The notes: generated by a model not told the origin, from the letters alone. DNA of 64,000 nucleotides from Bacteriovoracaceae bacterium (GCA_023701435.1 JAMPXB010000005.1:1-64000); one strand, 5' to 3'; counted from the stretch's first letter, positions 16,447-26,161 are shown. Numbers and translations: made by a program.

Positions 16447-17523
16447 TTAAAGGTTTAATTCAAATTCCGGCATGGCCAGAACGTATTTCAAGTTAAAGAA
16501 CCAACGAAGATACATCTTAATTGGTAAGCTCATCATTCCAAGAACCAGGAAAACCATGATGTAATAACGAATGGCACCCATTCTTGGCAGATAGTTCTTA
16601 CCCCACTTCTTATAGATAAGAGGCAGAAGTCCAAACATGTAACCAAAAGTCGCAAGAAGACCGAAAATCTCTCTCACGAAAATATTTTTTGGCAATCCAA
16701 CGTTGAAGAGCTTAATCCACATAATCTCAGAGAGGTTAATGTTGTTTTCAGCTACAACCTTGTGAGCATCCCAATATTCGAATGGACCGTAGAACGTCCA
16801 GTTCGGACCACGAAGGAAGGTACCGACCTGAATCAGGAAGATCCAAAGGGCCAACCAACCAAATAAGAAACCGCTGATTGCGAACTTTCTTTCTTTGAAA
16901 GTGTAGTAACCGTTACCCTTAGGGTTAACGTCAATAAATGGAATGGCGATTAGACCAACAAGAATCAAACCAGGAAGTACCACACCGGCCATCCATGGAT
17001 CGAAATACACTAGCATTTCCTGAAGACCAAGGAAGTACCATGGAGCTTTTGCTGGGTTTGGTGCCCAAGTTGGGTTAGCTGGTTCTTCTAGCGGAGCTTT
17101 GAAGAAGATAGCCCATACAATAAGGAAGATAGTACAAAGAATACCGCAGAATAATTCCGTATAAACAAGGTTAGGCCATGCCCAAACTTTTTCACGGTTT
17201 TCTGGTGTTCCTTCAATTGGTCCTTCGCCACGCTCAATGCGAAGGTCATTTTGGTGACCTTTATATAGAGCATACCAAGTTGACCAGAAAACCAGACCAT
17301 TAAGAATAATAATAGGAATATTATCCGGCAGTGAAATTACCGAGAAGAAGACAGGGTCAGCAACCATCCAGCCGAAAACGGCTAGAGTTACAATTAATAG
17401 ACCAAGTCCAAATTTTTTAGTTCCAACTATATCAATTCTCTTCAGGGCCACTACAAACAGCACGATGAATGCCGTAAATGAGTACAATGGAGAGGAAAGG
17501 TAGTTAATAGCTTCCTTAATCAT
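16447..17523 (-). CDS. Cytochrome b C-terminal subunit (subunit IV-like)
   Basis: The 358-residue membrane protein has about eight hydrophobic segments. It contains APWYFLGLQEMLVYFDPW, the PEWY-type quinol-oxidation-site motif in its P-W-Y variant, as in split cytochrome b6f/bc subunits. It forms the half of cytochrome b lacking the b hemes and lies 18 bases downstream of the heme-bearing half. It has extra N-terminal helices compared with a classic subunit IV (about 160 residues), in common with other bacterial menaquinol-type complexes. Confidence 0.88.
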   Translation of the reverse strand: MIKEAINYLSSPLYSFTAFIVLFVVALKRIDIVGTKKFGLGLLIVTLAVFGWMVADPVFFSVISLPDNIPIIILNGLVFWSTWYALYKGHQNDLRIERGEGPIEGTPENREKVWAWPNLVYTELFCGILCTIFLIVWAIFFKAPLEEPANPTWAPNPAKAPWYFLGLQEMLVYFDPWMAGVVLPGLILVGLIAIPFIDVNPKGNGYYTFKERKFAISGFLFGWLALWIFLIQVGTFLRGPNWTFYGPFEYWDAHKVVAENNINLSEIMWIKLFNVGLPKNIFVREIFGLLATFGYMFGLLPLIYKKWGKNYLPRMGAIRYYIMVFLVLGMMSLPIKMYLRWFFNLKYVLAMPEFELNL

Positions 17524-17541
17524 ATGTTTCCCTAATCCTTC

Positions 17542-18321
17542 TTATAGTGGAGCCGAAATTCCGCCATCTTTACGTACACGCCAGAAGTGAACAGCAATTA
17601 ACACTGCTACGACTAGTGGAATGAATACGCAGTGGAGAATGTAGAAGCGAAGCAATGCTGCCTCACCTACAAATCGACCACCAAGAAGTTGGAAACGAAC
17701 ATCGTTTTTATCAGATACCATTACGAAGTCACCGATCTTGGCCAGAGCAGCACCAGGACCACCAGCTCCAGCAAACGGAGTTGCTTTTGCCATGTTTGAT
17801 CCCACGGTAATCGCCCAAATAGCCAACTGATCCCAAGGAAGAAGATAGCCAGTGAACGACAGAAGCATGGTTAGAACTAGAAGGACAACGCCTACGCCCC
17901 AGTTAAATTCACGAGGTGGTTTATATGAACCAGTCATGAACACACGGAACATGTGGATCCACACGGTAATAACCATCAAGTGAGCGCCCCAACGATGAAG
18001 TTCGCGCATAATACCCAAAGGTACGTGTTCACGAAGACCGATGATATCTGTGAATGCGTATTCAGCAGTCGGACGGTAATAGAACATAAGAAGAACCCCT
18101 GTCACGGTCAGTGCCAGGAATACAAAAAATGTAAGACCACCCATACACCAAGTATATCCCAGCTGTACGCCAGACTTCTTGAGCTTGATTGGGTGAAGGT
18201 GGAGGAATACGTTACCGGCAATTACAGCTGCACGGTTACGAGCGTTGTTTGGTGGACCATGACGAAAAATTGCTTTCCAAACTTGGGTATTAGCAACTTT
18301 TTTTGCAAAACCTTCAGACAT
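17542..18321 (-). CDS. Cytochrome b N-terminal (heme b) subunit
   Basis: The 259-residue protein has four transmembrane helices. The heme b ligand histidines are seen in [11 protein letters not shown] (helix B) and in the helix with [18 protein letters not shown] (helix D). [15 protein letters not shown] is the conserved segment after helix C. The N-terminal amphipathic part resembles cytochrome b6. With the Rieske protein 18 bases upstream and subunit IV downstream, it forms the quinol:cytochrome c oxidoreductase core in the inner membrane. Confidence 0.92.
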   Translation of the reverse strand: MSEGFAKKVANTQVWKAIFRHGPPNNARNRAAVIAGNVFLHLHPIKLKKSGVQLGYTWCMGGLTFFVFLALTVTGVLLMFYYRPTAEYAFTDIIGLREHVPLGIMRELHRWGAHLMVITVWIHMFRVFMTGSYKPPREFNWGVGVVLLVLTMLLSFTGYLLPWDQLAIWAITVGSNMAKATPFAGAGGPGAALAKIGDFVMVSDKNDVRFQLLGGRFVGEAALLRFYILHCVFIPLVVAVLIAVHFWRVRKDGGISAPL

Positions 18322-18339
18322 ATCTTTTACCTCTAAAAA

Positions 18340-18843
18340 TTAGACTTCAATGTAAGCATCAGCGTTGTTCCATTCACCTTTTTCGTAACGGAATACTTTT
18401 GTCTTATCAACGATGATTTTTCCTTCAGTATTTCGAGAAATCTTATAGCGCTCGAGCGGACGAGGAGCAGGACCTTCGAAGTTGATACCATTTGGATAAT
18501 AACCAGAACCGTGACAAGGACATTTAAATTTTGATTCGGCAGGAAGCCAGGTTGGAATACAACCTAGGTGAGTACAGATGTTTGACATCGCAACAAGGCG
18601 ACCATCTTTTTTATAAATCCAAACACCAAAACCATTCTTCCAACGTTCATCTACGCCTTCAGGATAATCGTCTGGAAAACCAGCAATGAAATCCATCGCA
18701 GGCTCAAAAACGACGTTTGGATAGAGATATCTAAAGATTAAACTCGCAAAGCCAGCAGTAGCGGCACCGAAAGTAATCCAACCGACAGCAAGAAAGCTAA
18801 AGAACTCGCGACGGTTTAGACTGGTTTTTGTCTCATCACTCAT
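18340..18843 (-). CDS. Rieske iron-sulfur protein of the bc complex
   Basis: The start at 18843 is preferred (167 residues): GGAGA lies just upstream and it begins MSDETKTSLNRREFFSFLAV, a typical Tat-type anchor with NRREFF. An upstream ATG at 18894 is in frame but has no ribosome site. The 2Fe-2S ligands are in CTHLGCIPTW and CPCHGSGY. The protein transfers electrons from quinol to the cytochrome c subunit. It is upstream of cytochrome b in the operon. Confidence 0.93.
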   Translation of the reverse strand: MSDETKTSLNRREFFSFLAVGWITFGAATAGFASLIFRYLYPNVVFEPAMDFIAGFPDDYPEGVDERWKNGFGVWIYKKDGRLVAMSNICTHLGCIPTWLPAESKFKCPCHGSGYYPNGINFEGPAPRPLERYKISRNTEGKIIVDKTKVFRYEKGEWNNADAYIEV

Positions 18844-18932
18844 GAGAGTTTCTCCGGAAATTAATAATTCAGAGCCAAAGATGGCGCTGAACATAGGGGC
18901 TATTTGTTTTCACCCATTATGGGTGTAAACTT

Positions 18933-19808
18933 CTAATTTTTCAATACTTTTAGAACCTGTTTTGCTTTTGTCGTAACTCTCACATTTGAGTCGTCTTGCT
19001 CGACTTTTTCTAGCAAACCGGACAATTCATTCCATTTGGATTTTTCCAAATTTTCCAAAACATTCATTTTGAGGGCTTCAACTTGTGCACCGTTTAATTC
19101 ACCCGCTTTAGCAACGTCGTATCTTAAGTTTAGAATCTCTTCTAATACCGGGATGGCCAGAGGATTCTTGGCTCCAGTCAACACGATTGCTGCAATGTAT
19201 CTAAGTGTCTTTTCAGTGGAATTTAGAAGTGCAAGGGCGCTTTCTTCAGTATTTGGACGCTCATGGGTGGCCATTGTTAACAACGCAACTTGTTTAAGAC
19301 CCGGATCAACATCCTGCTGAAGCAGTGCCCCAATTTTTGTCCAATGGATATCGGAACCTTTGGTCATATTCCCAAGTGAAACAACCGCATTAAATTTTAC
19401 CTGAGGATCTTGATCTTCTAGGGCCGTATTTAAAACAGGCAGGGCCAGAGGATTGTTTAAACTGCCAAGTGCCAACACAACAAAATTTCTTGTTCGGGGA
19501 TCAACAGTATCCCGGTAAACACGGGAAAGATTTTCGATAACCCATGGCATATCTTCTTTAGGGATCTTCTGACCGGCCAAAAACTTAGACAACTCATAGG
19601 CTGCGACCCAGCGATTTCCAAAAGTTTTGGAATTCATTTCTTCAATGAGATCACGATGATTTTTGCCAGTAGAGAGCATTTTAGTGACACCAAAGATAAT
19701 AAGCGCACCAATGAGAACGATTGCGATAGGAACAGAGATACCTGAAAGAGGAGAACTCTCGAGCATTTTTTTTGCAGGAGGGTTGTTGCCCTGATTTTGT
19801 TCGGACAT
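18933..19808 (-). CDS. Membrane-anchored HEAT-repeat protein
   Basis: The 291-residue protein has one transmembrane segment (about 24-44, SVPIAIVLIGALIIFGV) after a Pro/Asn-rich cytoplasmic tail. HEAT/PBS-lyase-type helical repeats follow (RNFVVLALGSLNNPLALPVL, VKFNAVVSLGNM and others to about 230). It is the first gene of the bc operon, so it may scaffold or help assemble the complex. That role is inferred only from position. Confidence 0.8.
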   Translation of the reverse strand: MSEQNQGNNPPAKKMLESSPLSGISVPIAIVLIGALIIFGVTKMLSTGKNHRDLIEEMNSKTFGNRWVAAYELSKFLAGQKIPKEDMPWVIENLSRVYRDTVDPRTRNFVVLALGSLNNPLALPVLNTALEDQDPQVKFNAVVSLGNMTKGSDIHWTKIGALLQQDVDPGLKQVALLTMATHERPNTEESALALLNSTEKTLRYIAAIVLTGAKNPLAIPVLEEILNLRYDVAKAGELNGAQVEALKMNVLENLEKSKWNELSGLLEKVEQDDSNVRVTTKAKQVLKVLKN

Positions 19809-19883
19809 TTGATTTCCTTATGATGAAAAAGGCGGTAAATGTACGGGGGAAATTAACAAAATGATGCTCAAAATGGAAGTCTA

Positions 19884-20429
19884 ATGGCCTATCTTCTAAG
19901 ATTTTTATTACTTGTGATGGTACTTGGTATTTCTCTTACTACTTCGGTGGCCCTGGGATGGTTGGATGTCGGCTTTGGTCATATTCAATTGGCCATTCCA
20001 ACTTTCATGTTTGTTATTTTTATCCAAGCCTTTGTGATGTTTTATTTCATCGGAGTGGCGCGCTTGGTGGAAAACGTCTGGAATGCTCTCAATAGTGAAG
20101 CTAATTTGAGTGAATTATTCGATGAACCGCCTGCAGATCTAGAGCCTTATATGAAAAAAGTTGCTCGTTATGTTCATGAATCCCAGCTGTCAAAAAGACA
20201 AACTATCCCTTGGACTATGTTGATGCTGGTGCTGGGAACAATCGCCTTTTTATTGGGTGGGGCCCATGATACTGGACTGGTCGCCAAGGTCGTTCATTCT
20301 GGTGTCGCCTATGGTTTTCTAGCTTCCATGCTGATCGGTTTCGGGCGCCAGTGGTACTATCTAGGGAAAAGCCACCTTTTATTGCGAGAAATGAAGAGCC
20401 TTTTCGGGATGTCTCACGACGCTATGTAA
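19884..20429 (+). CDS. Hypothetical four-helix inner-membrane protein
   Basis: The 181-residue protein has four hydrophobic segments (about 1-20, 35-58, 111-129 and 137-155), with a soluble loop of about 50 residues in the middle that is acidic then basic. It is divergent from the bc operon, with about 75 bases between the starts. No family is recognised. The position suggests a link with respiration, but there is no motif to support a function. Confidence 0.72.
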   Translation: MAYLLRFLLLVMVLGISLTTSVALGWLDVGFGHIQLAIPTFMFVIFIQAFVMFYFIGVARLVENVWNALNSEANLSELFDEPPADLEPYMKKVARYVHESQLSKRQTIPWTMLMLVLGTIAFLLGGAHDTGLVAKVVHSGVAYGFLASMLIGFGRQWYYLGKSHLLLREMKSLFGMSHDAM

Positions 20430-20487
20430 TTGAAATTTAACAGAATTTTAACTACTCACCTTTAGAGTAAGTCTTCACTACCATTCT

Positions 20488-20495
20488 TCCGATAA
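20488..20495 (+). promoter_or_regulatory. Weak sigma-28-like -10 box before the 591-aa exported protein
   Basis: TCCGATAA (20488-20495) is preceded at 12 bases by TAAGTCTT (20468-20475), a poor match to the sigma-28 -35. The box ends 9 bases before the ATG at 20505, which lacks a ribosome site, so a leaderless transcript is conceivable. Confidence 0.22.
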
Positions 20496-20504
20496 AATAA
20501 GCAT

Positions 20505-22280
20505 ATGAAAAAGCTTATTCTCTTCCTATTGTCGACCACCTCGCTTTGGGCCGTTGATGAAATTCAAGTCCTGTCAGATGCTGAACTCAATAAAAAACTA
20601 ATCACGACGATCAAAGAAGTCGAAGTCACGACCACCTTAGAAAATTCCACCCAGTTTAGAGATTGCCGGAAAATGGCCGAGTTTGACCCCAAGACTAAGG
20701 CGACTCAGGCACAAATAGATAAGGCCATTGAATGCTTTAAGAAAAAAATGCCCAAAGATACCGAAGGTCTCGCCTCCCTCTCAGACAATTTAGGCCTGCA
20801 AAAATATGGGTTAGTAGCTTCCAAGAGCCAGAAAGAACTCACTGAGTACTTAAGTGATAAAATGTATCAGTCCCTGACGGGTGTCGACCGGAAAGAAAAA
20901 AATCTTCAGGTGCTCATGGACAACATGAAATTTGGGAAAATGAAAATGGTAGACCAGAGTGTCTTCATTGACCTGTACACCACTCAATTGGTTAAGAACT
21001 CATTGTTTGAAGTTTCCCGCTTCTGTTTTGAAAATTTTCGTAATGCCAATACCACCAACGAGGCTGACTTCATTTCTCACTGGGGAGATAAATTGGCCAC
21101 TTTGGGTGATGCCCCTCTTAGTGACGTTACTGATACCGGCTCCAAGGGACTTGGTAATTTTACGGACATCGCAAATAAAGATGCTATTTATAAAAATATC
21201 CTGGAAGGAATGGGAGCAAATGATCCCAATAAGGTTGCGACAGTTGCAACTTTTTTTGAAAACTGTTCCAAAAAGATTGTCCCGATCTGTAAAGAGTTTG
21301 AGGACTACATCAAGGCCAACCCCAACGCAGATAGCAGTGGTCCAGTCAAAGGGGCCAATGCCTGCCTGACCAAGGCCAAACTACAGGCTTCCCGTAAGGC
21401 CATTGCTGATGCCAATAAAATTCAAAATGAGTTCCGAAATAGTGACGACTTTAAAGTGAAAATGAGTCTCTTGTTGGATCAGAAGTCTGCCACTCCTCAA
21501 TTTTATAATCCGAAGCAAGATTCTTCCATCGATGAATTAACTAACTACTCCTCACGGGACATCCTGGAGGGTGGCGCGACCCAAGATAAAAAATTGCTGG
21601 AAAAGCAAGAGAAGTGTGCTCAAGATGGCTCAGGTTCGGAATGTGAGGATTTCGTGGTGATTGATGATTCCCGCGCCAAGGCCGAGCATGAGTTGGATCT
21701 CAATCTTCGCTTCAAAAAAGAAACTGAACTGGCACGGCTAAAGAAACTGCAGGAAACCAACAATCAGGACCTGGAAGAATACTTAAAAGAAAATGGCTAC
21801 CTGGATATTCTGGAAAAATATAAGGCGAACAAGAGCTTAGATGTAGCCGCTGAATTAAGCATGGTGTTTGATGCAAAAAGAGTCGCGGCTTTAGCAGAAA
21901 TGAAGGCTAAATTAGGCAAACGCCAGATGACCGAAGCTGAGGCCAGCCAGGGTGAAGACAAGAAAAAGAATATCGAACAAAATGCCCAGGATTCGAAAGA
22001 AGAAAGAGCGAGAATGGCCCAGGTCATTCTCTTTAATAACATCATCACGGGTCATCTTACTCTTCGAAAAAAAGAGACTCAGGAAGTTGTTGGCCGGAAC
22101 GTAAATGTCCTTAAGAAAGAAGTTCAAGGACTAGAAGAAGCCAAAATTGATGAAAACTTGTTTGCTAATTTAAAAAGCGAAACCGATAGCGCTCAGACCA
22201 ACAATGGTGAGGCTTTTGCGGGAGCAGAGATTCTGGATGGGATACTTGGGGCCAAAGACGAAGAGAAAAAATCTAAATAG
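20505..22280 (+). CDS. Large exported hypothetical protein
   Basis: This 591-residue protein begins with a short signal peptide (MKKLILFLLSTTSLWA), giving a cleaved periplasmic or surface protein. The rest is highly charged and mostly helical, with coiled-coil-like stretches around 385-530, and contains several scattered cysteines in CAQDGSGSEC and similar pairs. No catalytic motif is recognised. Its last 8 bases overlap the convergent gene. Alternative start codons are not supported by a ribosome site. Confidence 0.75.
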   Translation: MKKLILFLLSTTSLWAVDEIQVLSDAELNKKLITTIKEVEVTTTLENSTQFRDCRKMAEFDPKTKATQAQIDKAIECFKKKMPKDTEGLASLSDNLGLQKYGLVASKSQKELTEYLSDKMYQSLTGVDRKEKNLQVLMDNMKFGKMKMVDQSVFIDLYTTQLVKNSLFEVSRFCFENFRNANTTNEADFISHWGDKLATLGDAPLSDVTDTGSKGLGNFTDIANKDAIYKNILEGMGANDPNKVATVATFFENCSKKIVPICKEFEDYIKANPNADSSGPVKGANACLTKAKLQASRKAIADANKIQNEFRNSDDFKVKMSLLLDQKSATPQFYNPKQDSSIDELTNYSSRDILEGGATQDKKLLEKQEKCAQDGSGSECEDFVVIDDSRAKAEHELDLNLRFKKETELARLKKLQETNNQDLEEYLKENGYLDILEKYKANKSLDVAAELSMVFDAKRVAALAEMKAKLGKRQMTEAEASQGEDKKKNIEQNAQDSKEERARMAQVILFNNIITGHLTLRKKETQEVVGRNVNVLKKEVQGLEEAKIDENLFANLKSETDSAQTNNGEAFAGAEILDGILGAKDEEKKSK

Positions 22281-23574
22281 ATTTAATCCAGATAAAGACG
22301 CGATTTTTTCCGGGCTGATCTCCGCCTTGTGAACGGCTTTCAAAGATGGTGGATTCACTAATCGCCGTAACTTTGGTCATAAAATCTTTTAAATTCTTGG
22401 AAGGCACCTGCAGGTTAAAATAAAGACCTCCAGGAATCTGCATCCCTGGTCGAACATTATCCACCTGGGCGATCCCAAATCTCTTCATTAATGGCAGAAT
22501 CTTGGTTCGAATAGCTGAAGGCTCAACGGAAGCCATTAGGATACGATAGGCCTTCTTGTTGGAAGATGCATAAGAGCTGTCCCGATAGCCACCCTTTTTA
22601 TTTTCTTCATATTCAGACTGTTCTGTTTCCGCTTCACCAAAACTCTTAGGAACATCTTCTACGGAATCAAGCACCACTACGTCTGATTCAGGATCATAAC
22701 GAGATTCAAGACTCTCATCTGCAAAGACTTGCTGAGCCTCTATCTTCTCCAGCTCATCAAGTTCTTTATTAGTCAGATCAATTTGCTGTTTGGCCAGGAG
22801 GTCTTGCTCCTGATAGGACAAAGACTTATCGAGCCAGAAGAAGTTTGGTTCAAAGAGAGTGATCTTATTTACCAGATAATCTTCATACCACTTATTGGTA
22901 TTTTTAAGTGCAAATACAACCACACTTAAAATCAGCAATAGGATAATTACTTCTTGAAAAAATCTAAGCTGCTTTTTGTAGCCGGCTTTCTTCTTTAAAT
23001 TTTCAAAATCCACTTTCAAAGAGAGGATATCTTTCTGAAGTTCTTTAACCAGATTTGCCCAATCCGGATAAAGAGTCACTTCCATATGGGCCAGGATATC
23101 ATCCTCAAAGGTACCTTTCTTACGGGCATCCTCACCGAAAACGGGAAGAAGATCTTCAAATCTTAAGAATAGGTTTTTGGAACTAACGTTACTGATTTGA
23201 AAGTTCTCATTGATCAGATCTTCAAACTGAGGATGAACCTTAATCAGATGATCTCTTAATACAGTGGAAATATATTTTTCCTGAAGATCAAACAGAAACG
23301 CAATTTCCCGAACCGAGTGATTTTTATTAATGAATGAAAAAGCAATGAACTTTTCAAAGAGCCAGTTCAGCCAGGAAATAAGCGGGCCTGATTTGGCGAT
23401 CTTTTTTGCGTACTCAAAGCGTTCCGCTAGCTCCAGATGCTCAATCTGGTCTTTAAAGAACGAATCCCAAAAACCTGTAAAAGAATCCGCATAACGACCT
23501 TCCCAGGCAATCGAATTGATGTCCAGGTCCAGCCAGTTCTTAAATTCTTCAAAATCGTTTTTTGTTAAAGTCAT
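22273..23574 (-). CDS. Single-pass membrane hypothetical protein
   Basis: The 433-residue protein has a soluble helical N-terminus, one membrane segment near residue 205-222 (FFQEVIILLLILSVVVFAL) and an acidic extracytoplasmic part. The last 100 residues (KKAYRILMASVEPSAIRTK...GGLYFNLQVPSKNLKDFM) resemble the beta-alpha pattern of DUF4349-like periplasmic domains. It overlaps the thiolase gene upstream by 4 bases. Possible anti-sigma-like topology (cytoplasmic domain, one helix, periplasmic sensor), but no anti-sigma motif was identified. Confidence 0.72.
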   Translation of the reverse strand: MTLTKNDFEEFKNWLDLDINSIAWEGRYADSFTGFWDSFFKDQIEHLELAERFEYAKKIAKSGPLISWLNWLFEKFIAFSFINKNHSVREIAFLFDLQEKYISTVLRDHLIKVHPQFEDLINENFQISNVSSKNLFLRFEDLLPVFGEDARKKGTFEDDILAHMEVTLYPDWANLVKELQKDILSLKVDFENLKKKAGYKKQLRFFQEVIILLLILSVVVFALKNTNKWYEDYLVNKITLFEPNFFWLDKSLSYQEQDLLAKQQIDLTNKELDELEKIEAQQVFADESLESRYDPESDVVVLDSVEDVPKSFGEAETEQSEYEENKKGGYRDSSYASSNKKAYRILMASVEPSAIRTKILPLMKRFGIAQVDNVRPGMQIPGGLYFNLQVPSKNLKDFMTKVTAISESTIFESRSQGGDQPGKNRVFIWIKSI

Positions 23575-24740
23575 ACTTTCTTAATTAAGAGGGCAATCCC
23601 CTGTCCTCCACCAATACAAGCTGAAGAAATACCATATTTCTTATCCAGCTGCTGTAACTGCCGCGCAAGAGTAAGAGTTATCTTTAGTCCTGTCGCTCCC
23701 AGAGGATGCCCCAATGCTACGGCCCCTCCCCATATATTAAGACGAGAAGGATCAATTTCCAAAGCTTTATGACAAGCAATTGCCTGCGAAGCAAAAGCTT
23801 CGTTTATTTCAAACAAATCGATATCCTTAATTTCCAACTTTTGCCGCTGAAGCAGTTTCAGGATAGCCGGGACCGGGCCGATTCCCATTTTCACAGGATC
23901 TACCCCTACCACCTCGCCACCAATAATTTCTGCGATGGGTGCCAAGTTATGTTTTTTAACATAATCCTCGGAGGCAATTATCATCGCACAGGCACCATCT
24001 ACTATGCCTGAAGCCGAACCGGCGGTAACGGTCCCCTCTTTCTTAAATGTAGGACGAAGCTTTCTCATGTCCTCTAAAGAGACATCTTCTCTGAGATGTT
24101 CATCTTTGTCGCAATCATTGACCGGAGCTATTTCCGGCTGAATCAAATTAGCCGCATAAGCGCGATTGGCCTTGAGATGGGACTCGTAAGAGTATTGGTC
24201 AGCGTCTTCTTTGGAAATTTGAAAATCATCTGCCAGATTTTCGGCGGTGATTCCCATCGCTAACTGCACGTGTTTATCATAGAGAGTATCAAGCAGTAGA
24301 TCCTGGGTTTTGAGAGGACCATACTTAGTACCGAAGCGGGCACCATAAGTCAGGTGTGGAGCCATGCTGAGATTTTCTGCACCGGCAATTAACAGAGCTT
24401 CTGCTTCGTTATTTCTGATTAAACGGGAACCCAATAAAAGAGCTTCAATGCCTGAACCGCATAAACGATTCACATTCAAACCAGGTGTTTCCATTCTCAG
24501 TTTGCATTTTAAGGCCAGATGTCTTCCGCCGTATAAAGTATCCGGGGTACTGGGAATAACATTGGCAAAAATTACCTGATCAAGTGTCTCGGGGTCAATT
24601 CGGGTCTGAAAAAGCAAAGCATTGGTAGCAATTACAGCAAGATCCACCGGATTCAGAGAGCTTAAACTACCTCCAAACTTTCCAAATGGCGTGCGCTTCC
24701 CTTGAATGATGTAGACTCTACGAGAGGGATGACCCATCAC
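23571..24740 (-). CDS. Thiolase (acetyl-CoA acetyltransferase family)
   Basis: The 389-residue protein matches the full thiolase length. The acyl-accepting Cys is C94 in NRLCGSGIEA; NEAFASQ carries the His/Asn region; GHPLGATG holds the catalytic His and CIGGGQG the second catalytic Cys. The enzyme condenses two acetyl-CoA or cleaves 3-ketoacyl-CoA. Biosynthetic versus degradative use cannot be told from the sequence. It is followed by the membrane hypothetical gene in an overlapping pair. Confidence 0.92.
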   Translation of the reverse strand: MMGHPSRRVYIIQGKRTPFGKFGGSLSSLNPVDLAVIATNALLFQTRIDPETLDQVIFANVIPSTPDTLYGGRHLALKCKLRMETPGLNVNRLCGSGIEALLLGSRLIRNNEAEALLIAGAENLSMAPHLTYGARFGTKYGPLKTQDLLLDTLYDKHVQLAMGITAENLADDFQISKEDADQYSYESHLKANRAYAANLIQPEIAPVNDCDKDEHLREDVSLEDMRKLRPTFKKEGTVTAGSASGIVDGACAMIIASEDYVKKHNLAPIAEIIGGEVVGVDPVKMGIGPVPAILKLLQRQKLEIKDIDLFEINEAFASQAIACHKALEIDPSRLNIWGGAVALGHPLGATGLKITLTLARQLQQLDKKYGISSACIGGGQGIALLIKKV

Positions 24741-24752
24741 TTTTTGCCTGCC

Positions 24753-24782
24753 TTGTAACGATTCGCTTTATCTAAGTATGAT
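24753..24782 (+). promoter_or_regulatory. Sigma-70 promoter before the coiled-coil gene
   Basis: TTGTAA (24753-24758), an 18-base spacer and TATGAT (24777-24782) lie in the divergent gap between the thiolase and the coiled-coil gene. Transcription would start near 24789, with a leader of about 45 bases containing a small ATGCC/GGCAT inverted repeat. Confidence 0.5.
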
Positions 24783-24833
24783 AATGAATAATGCCATGAA
24801 AGGCATCAGCTTTTAGAAAAGGAAAAGTTGGCT

Positions 24834-25262
24834 ATGTCTGACGTATCATCTGCCCAAAATCGAATCAATAACACTAAAGAGGCTATGAACAAGCGCCAGA
24901 CTTTTGAGTTGAGAAAATTGGGTGACAATTATGAGTCCGAACTAAAAGAAGTTAAAGAGAAGAACGAGAAAGAAGTTTCTCGAGTCAAAAAAGATTATGA
25001 GCTCCAATTAAACAAAGAAAAGACTGAAGCCGAAGTCAAACTAACTCAAGTCCGAAATAGATATTCGAAACGAATTGAAGAAGAGACCCAACGCTTTGAA
25101 AAATTGATTCAAGATCTAAAGACATCACAATCAGATCGTTTAGCGGAAACGCAGATGAGCAATGAGCAACAGATTGCCAATCAAGAAGCAAAACAGCGCG
25201 AGTATCTAGAAAAAGCTCGACAGAAATTTGAAGAAGAGAAAGCTAAGCTCGAAGAAGCTTAG
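24834..25262 (+). CDS. Small coiled-coil protein
   Basis: The protein is 142 residues from ATG 24834 (ribosome site GGAAAA 7 bases upstream); TTG 24828 is a less likely start. Nearly the whole sequence is charged heptad-like coiled coil, rich in Lys, Glu and Gln, with no cysteine or membrane segment. It is followed by the FliG-like gene after 42 bases, so a structural partner of a motility component is possible. No function can be assigned. Confidence 0.8.
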   Translation: MSDVSSAQNRINNTKEAMNKRQTFELRKLGDNYESELKEVKEKNEKEVSRVKKDYELQLNKEKTEAEVKLTQVRNRYSKRIEEETQRFEKLIQDLKTSQSDRLAETQMSNEQQIANQEAKQREYLEKARQKFEEEKAKLEEA

Positions 25263-25304
25263 TCGTTAATACACACCATCTGAAAAATCCAGGAAGGAGA
25301 ATCG

Positions 25305-25736
25305 ATGAATCAGAAGAATGCGGAGAATGGAATTTTCATCAACGGTAAGAAGCAAGTTATTGAGCTTCTGCAAAGAATGGATGCTGGTGATAAGGCTCGT
25401 CTTCTGAAAAACCTGAGAACTCGTAACCCTGCCCTAGCCAAAGAATTAACTGAATCGTGCATCTCATTTGAAAGTATTTGGGATCTTCATGATGAATGCT
25501 TGAAAACTATTGTCTCACAAGTCCAGCCAGCCATTTTAGGATTGGCCTTGAATTTAGTTCATATCAAAAACCAAAGACGTGCTCTTTCACTCATTTCCCG
25601 GGAAATGGCCCTTAAAGCATTTGAAATAATGCAAAAAGACCTGACCGGTAACAGAAATGAATGCTTACGCGCTCAACTTAAGATCGTTGAGTTGGCAGTA
25701 AACCTTCACCGAAATCGCATCATTCAATTTTACTAA
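25305..25736 (+). CDS. FliG C-domain-like small protein
   Basis: The 143-residue protein has a good ribosome site (AAGGAG). The centre, DKARLLKNLRTRNPALAKEL followed by IWDLHDECLKTIVSQVQPAILGLAL, follows the pattern of FliG middle/C-terminal helices (PELAEEI-x-FEDL-LDDRAI-x-LALAL). FliG is normally about 330 residues and forms the flagellar switch ring; this protein would hold only one armadillo-like unit. It may be a switch modulator or a divergent paralogue; the resemblance is weak and would need profile comparison. Confidence 0.6.
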   Translation: MNQKNAENGIFINGKKQVIELLQRMDAGDKARLLKNLRTRNPALAKELTESCISFESIWDLHDECLKTIVSQVQPAILGLALNLVHIKNQRRALSLISREMALKAFEIMQKDLTGNRNECLRAQLKIVELAVNLHRNRIIQFY

Positions 25737-26161
25737 CTCAGAAGTCTTTTAAACTCTACTTCCAAAGTTGGAGTGAATTGATCATCAGGGATGATTGAAG
25801 GATGGACCATTCTGTTCTCAGCAACTAGGTTGGATGTGTGCTGGAACCTGGTGATCATGGTGTTGGTTAAATCAACCAACCATTCTGGAGAGGCAGATAG
25901 GGCTTCATTGAAACTTTTGGAAGGCACTTCTACGAGTTCCGTTTCCGCCAATGTAATTGCCGAATATGTATACTCCCGGTCCTGGATCATGGCACTTTCG
26001 CCAATGATGTCCCCCGCTTTAGCAAGAAAGACCGGGATGAGTCGATCTATTGAGAACTTAAGACAAAGCACTTCGCCGGTTTTAATCAAATACAATTTAT
26101 CGGCTTTGGAGCCTTCTTTAAATACGACCTGACGAAAACCAAATCTATGCTTGCTGTCCAT
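25733..26161 (-). CDS. Cyclic-nucleotide-binding-domain protein
   Basis: The 142-residue protein matches a single CNB (Crp-like) domain: FKEGSKADKLYLIKTGEV is the first beta-roll and GDIIGESAMIQDREYTYSA the phosphate-binding cassette, although the usual RTA/RSA triplet is YTYSA here. It has no DNA-binding helix-turn-helix, so it acts as a sensor or regulatory subunit. It overlaps the Ppx/GppA-like gene by 17 bases and converges on the FliG-like gene. The ligand may be cAMP, cGMP or none. Confidence 0.8.
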   Translation of the reverse strand: MDSKHRFGFRQVVFKEGSKADKLYLIKTGEVLCLKFSIDRLIPVFLAKAGDIIGESAMIQDREYTYSAITLAETELVEVPSKSFNEALSASPEWLVDLTNTMITRFQHTSNLVAENRMVHPSIIPDDQFTPTLEVEFKRLLS

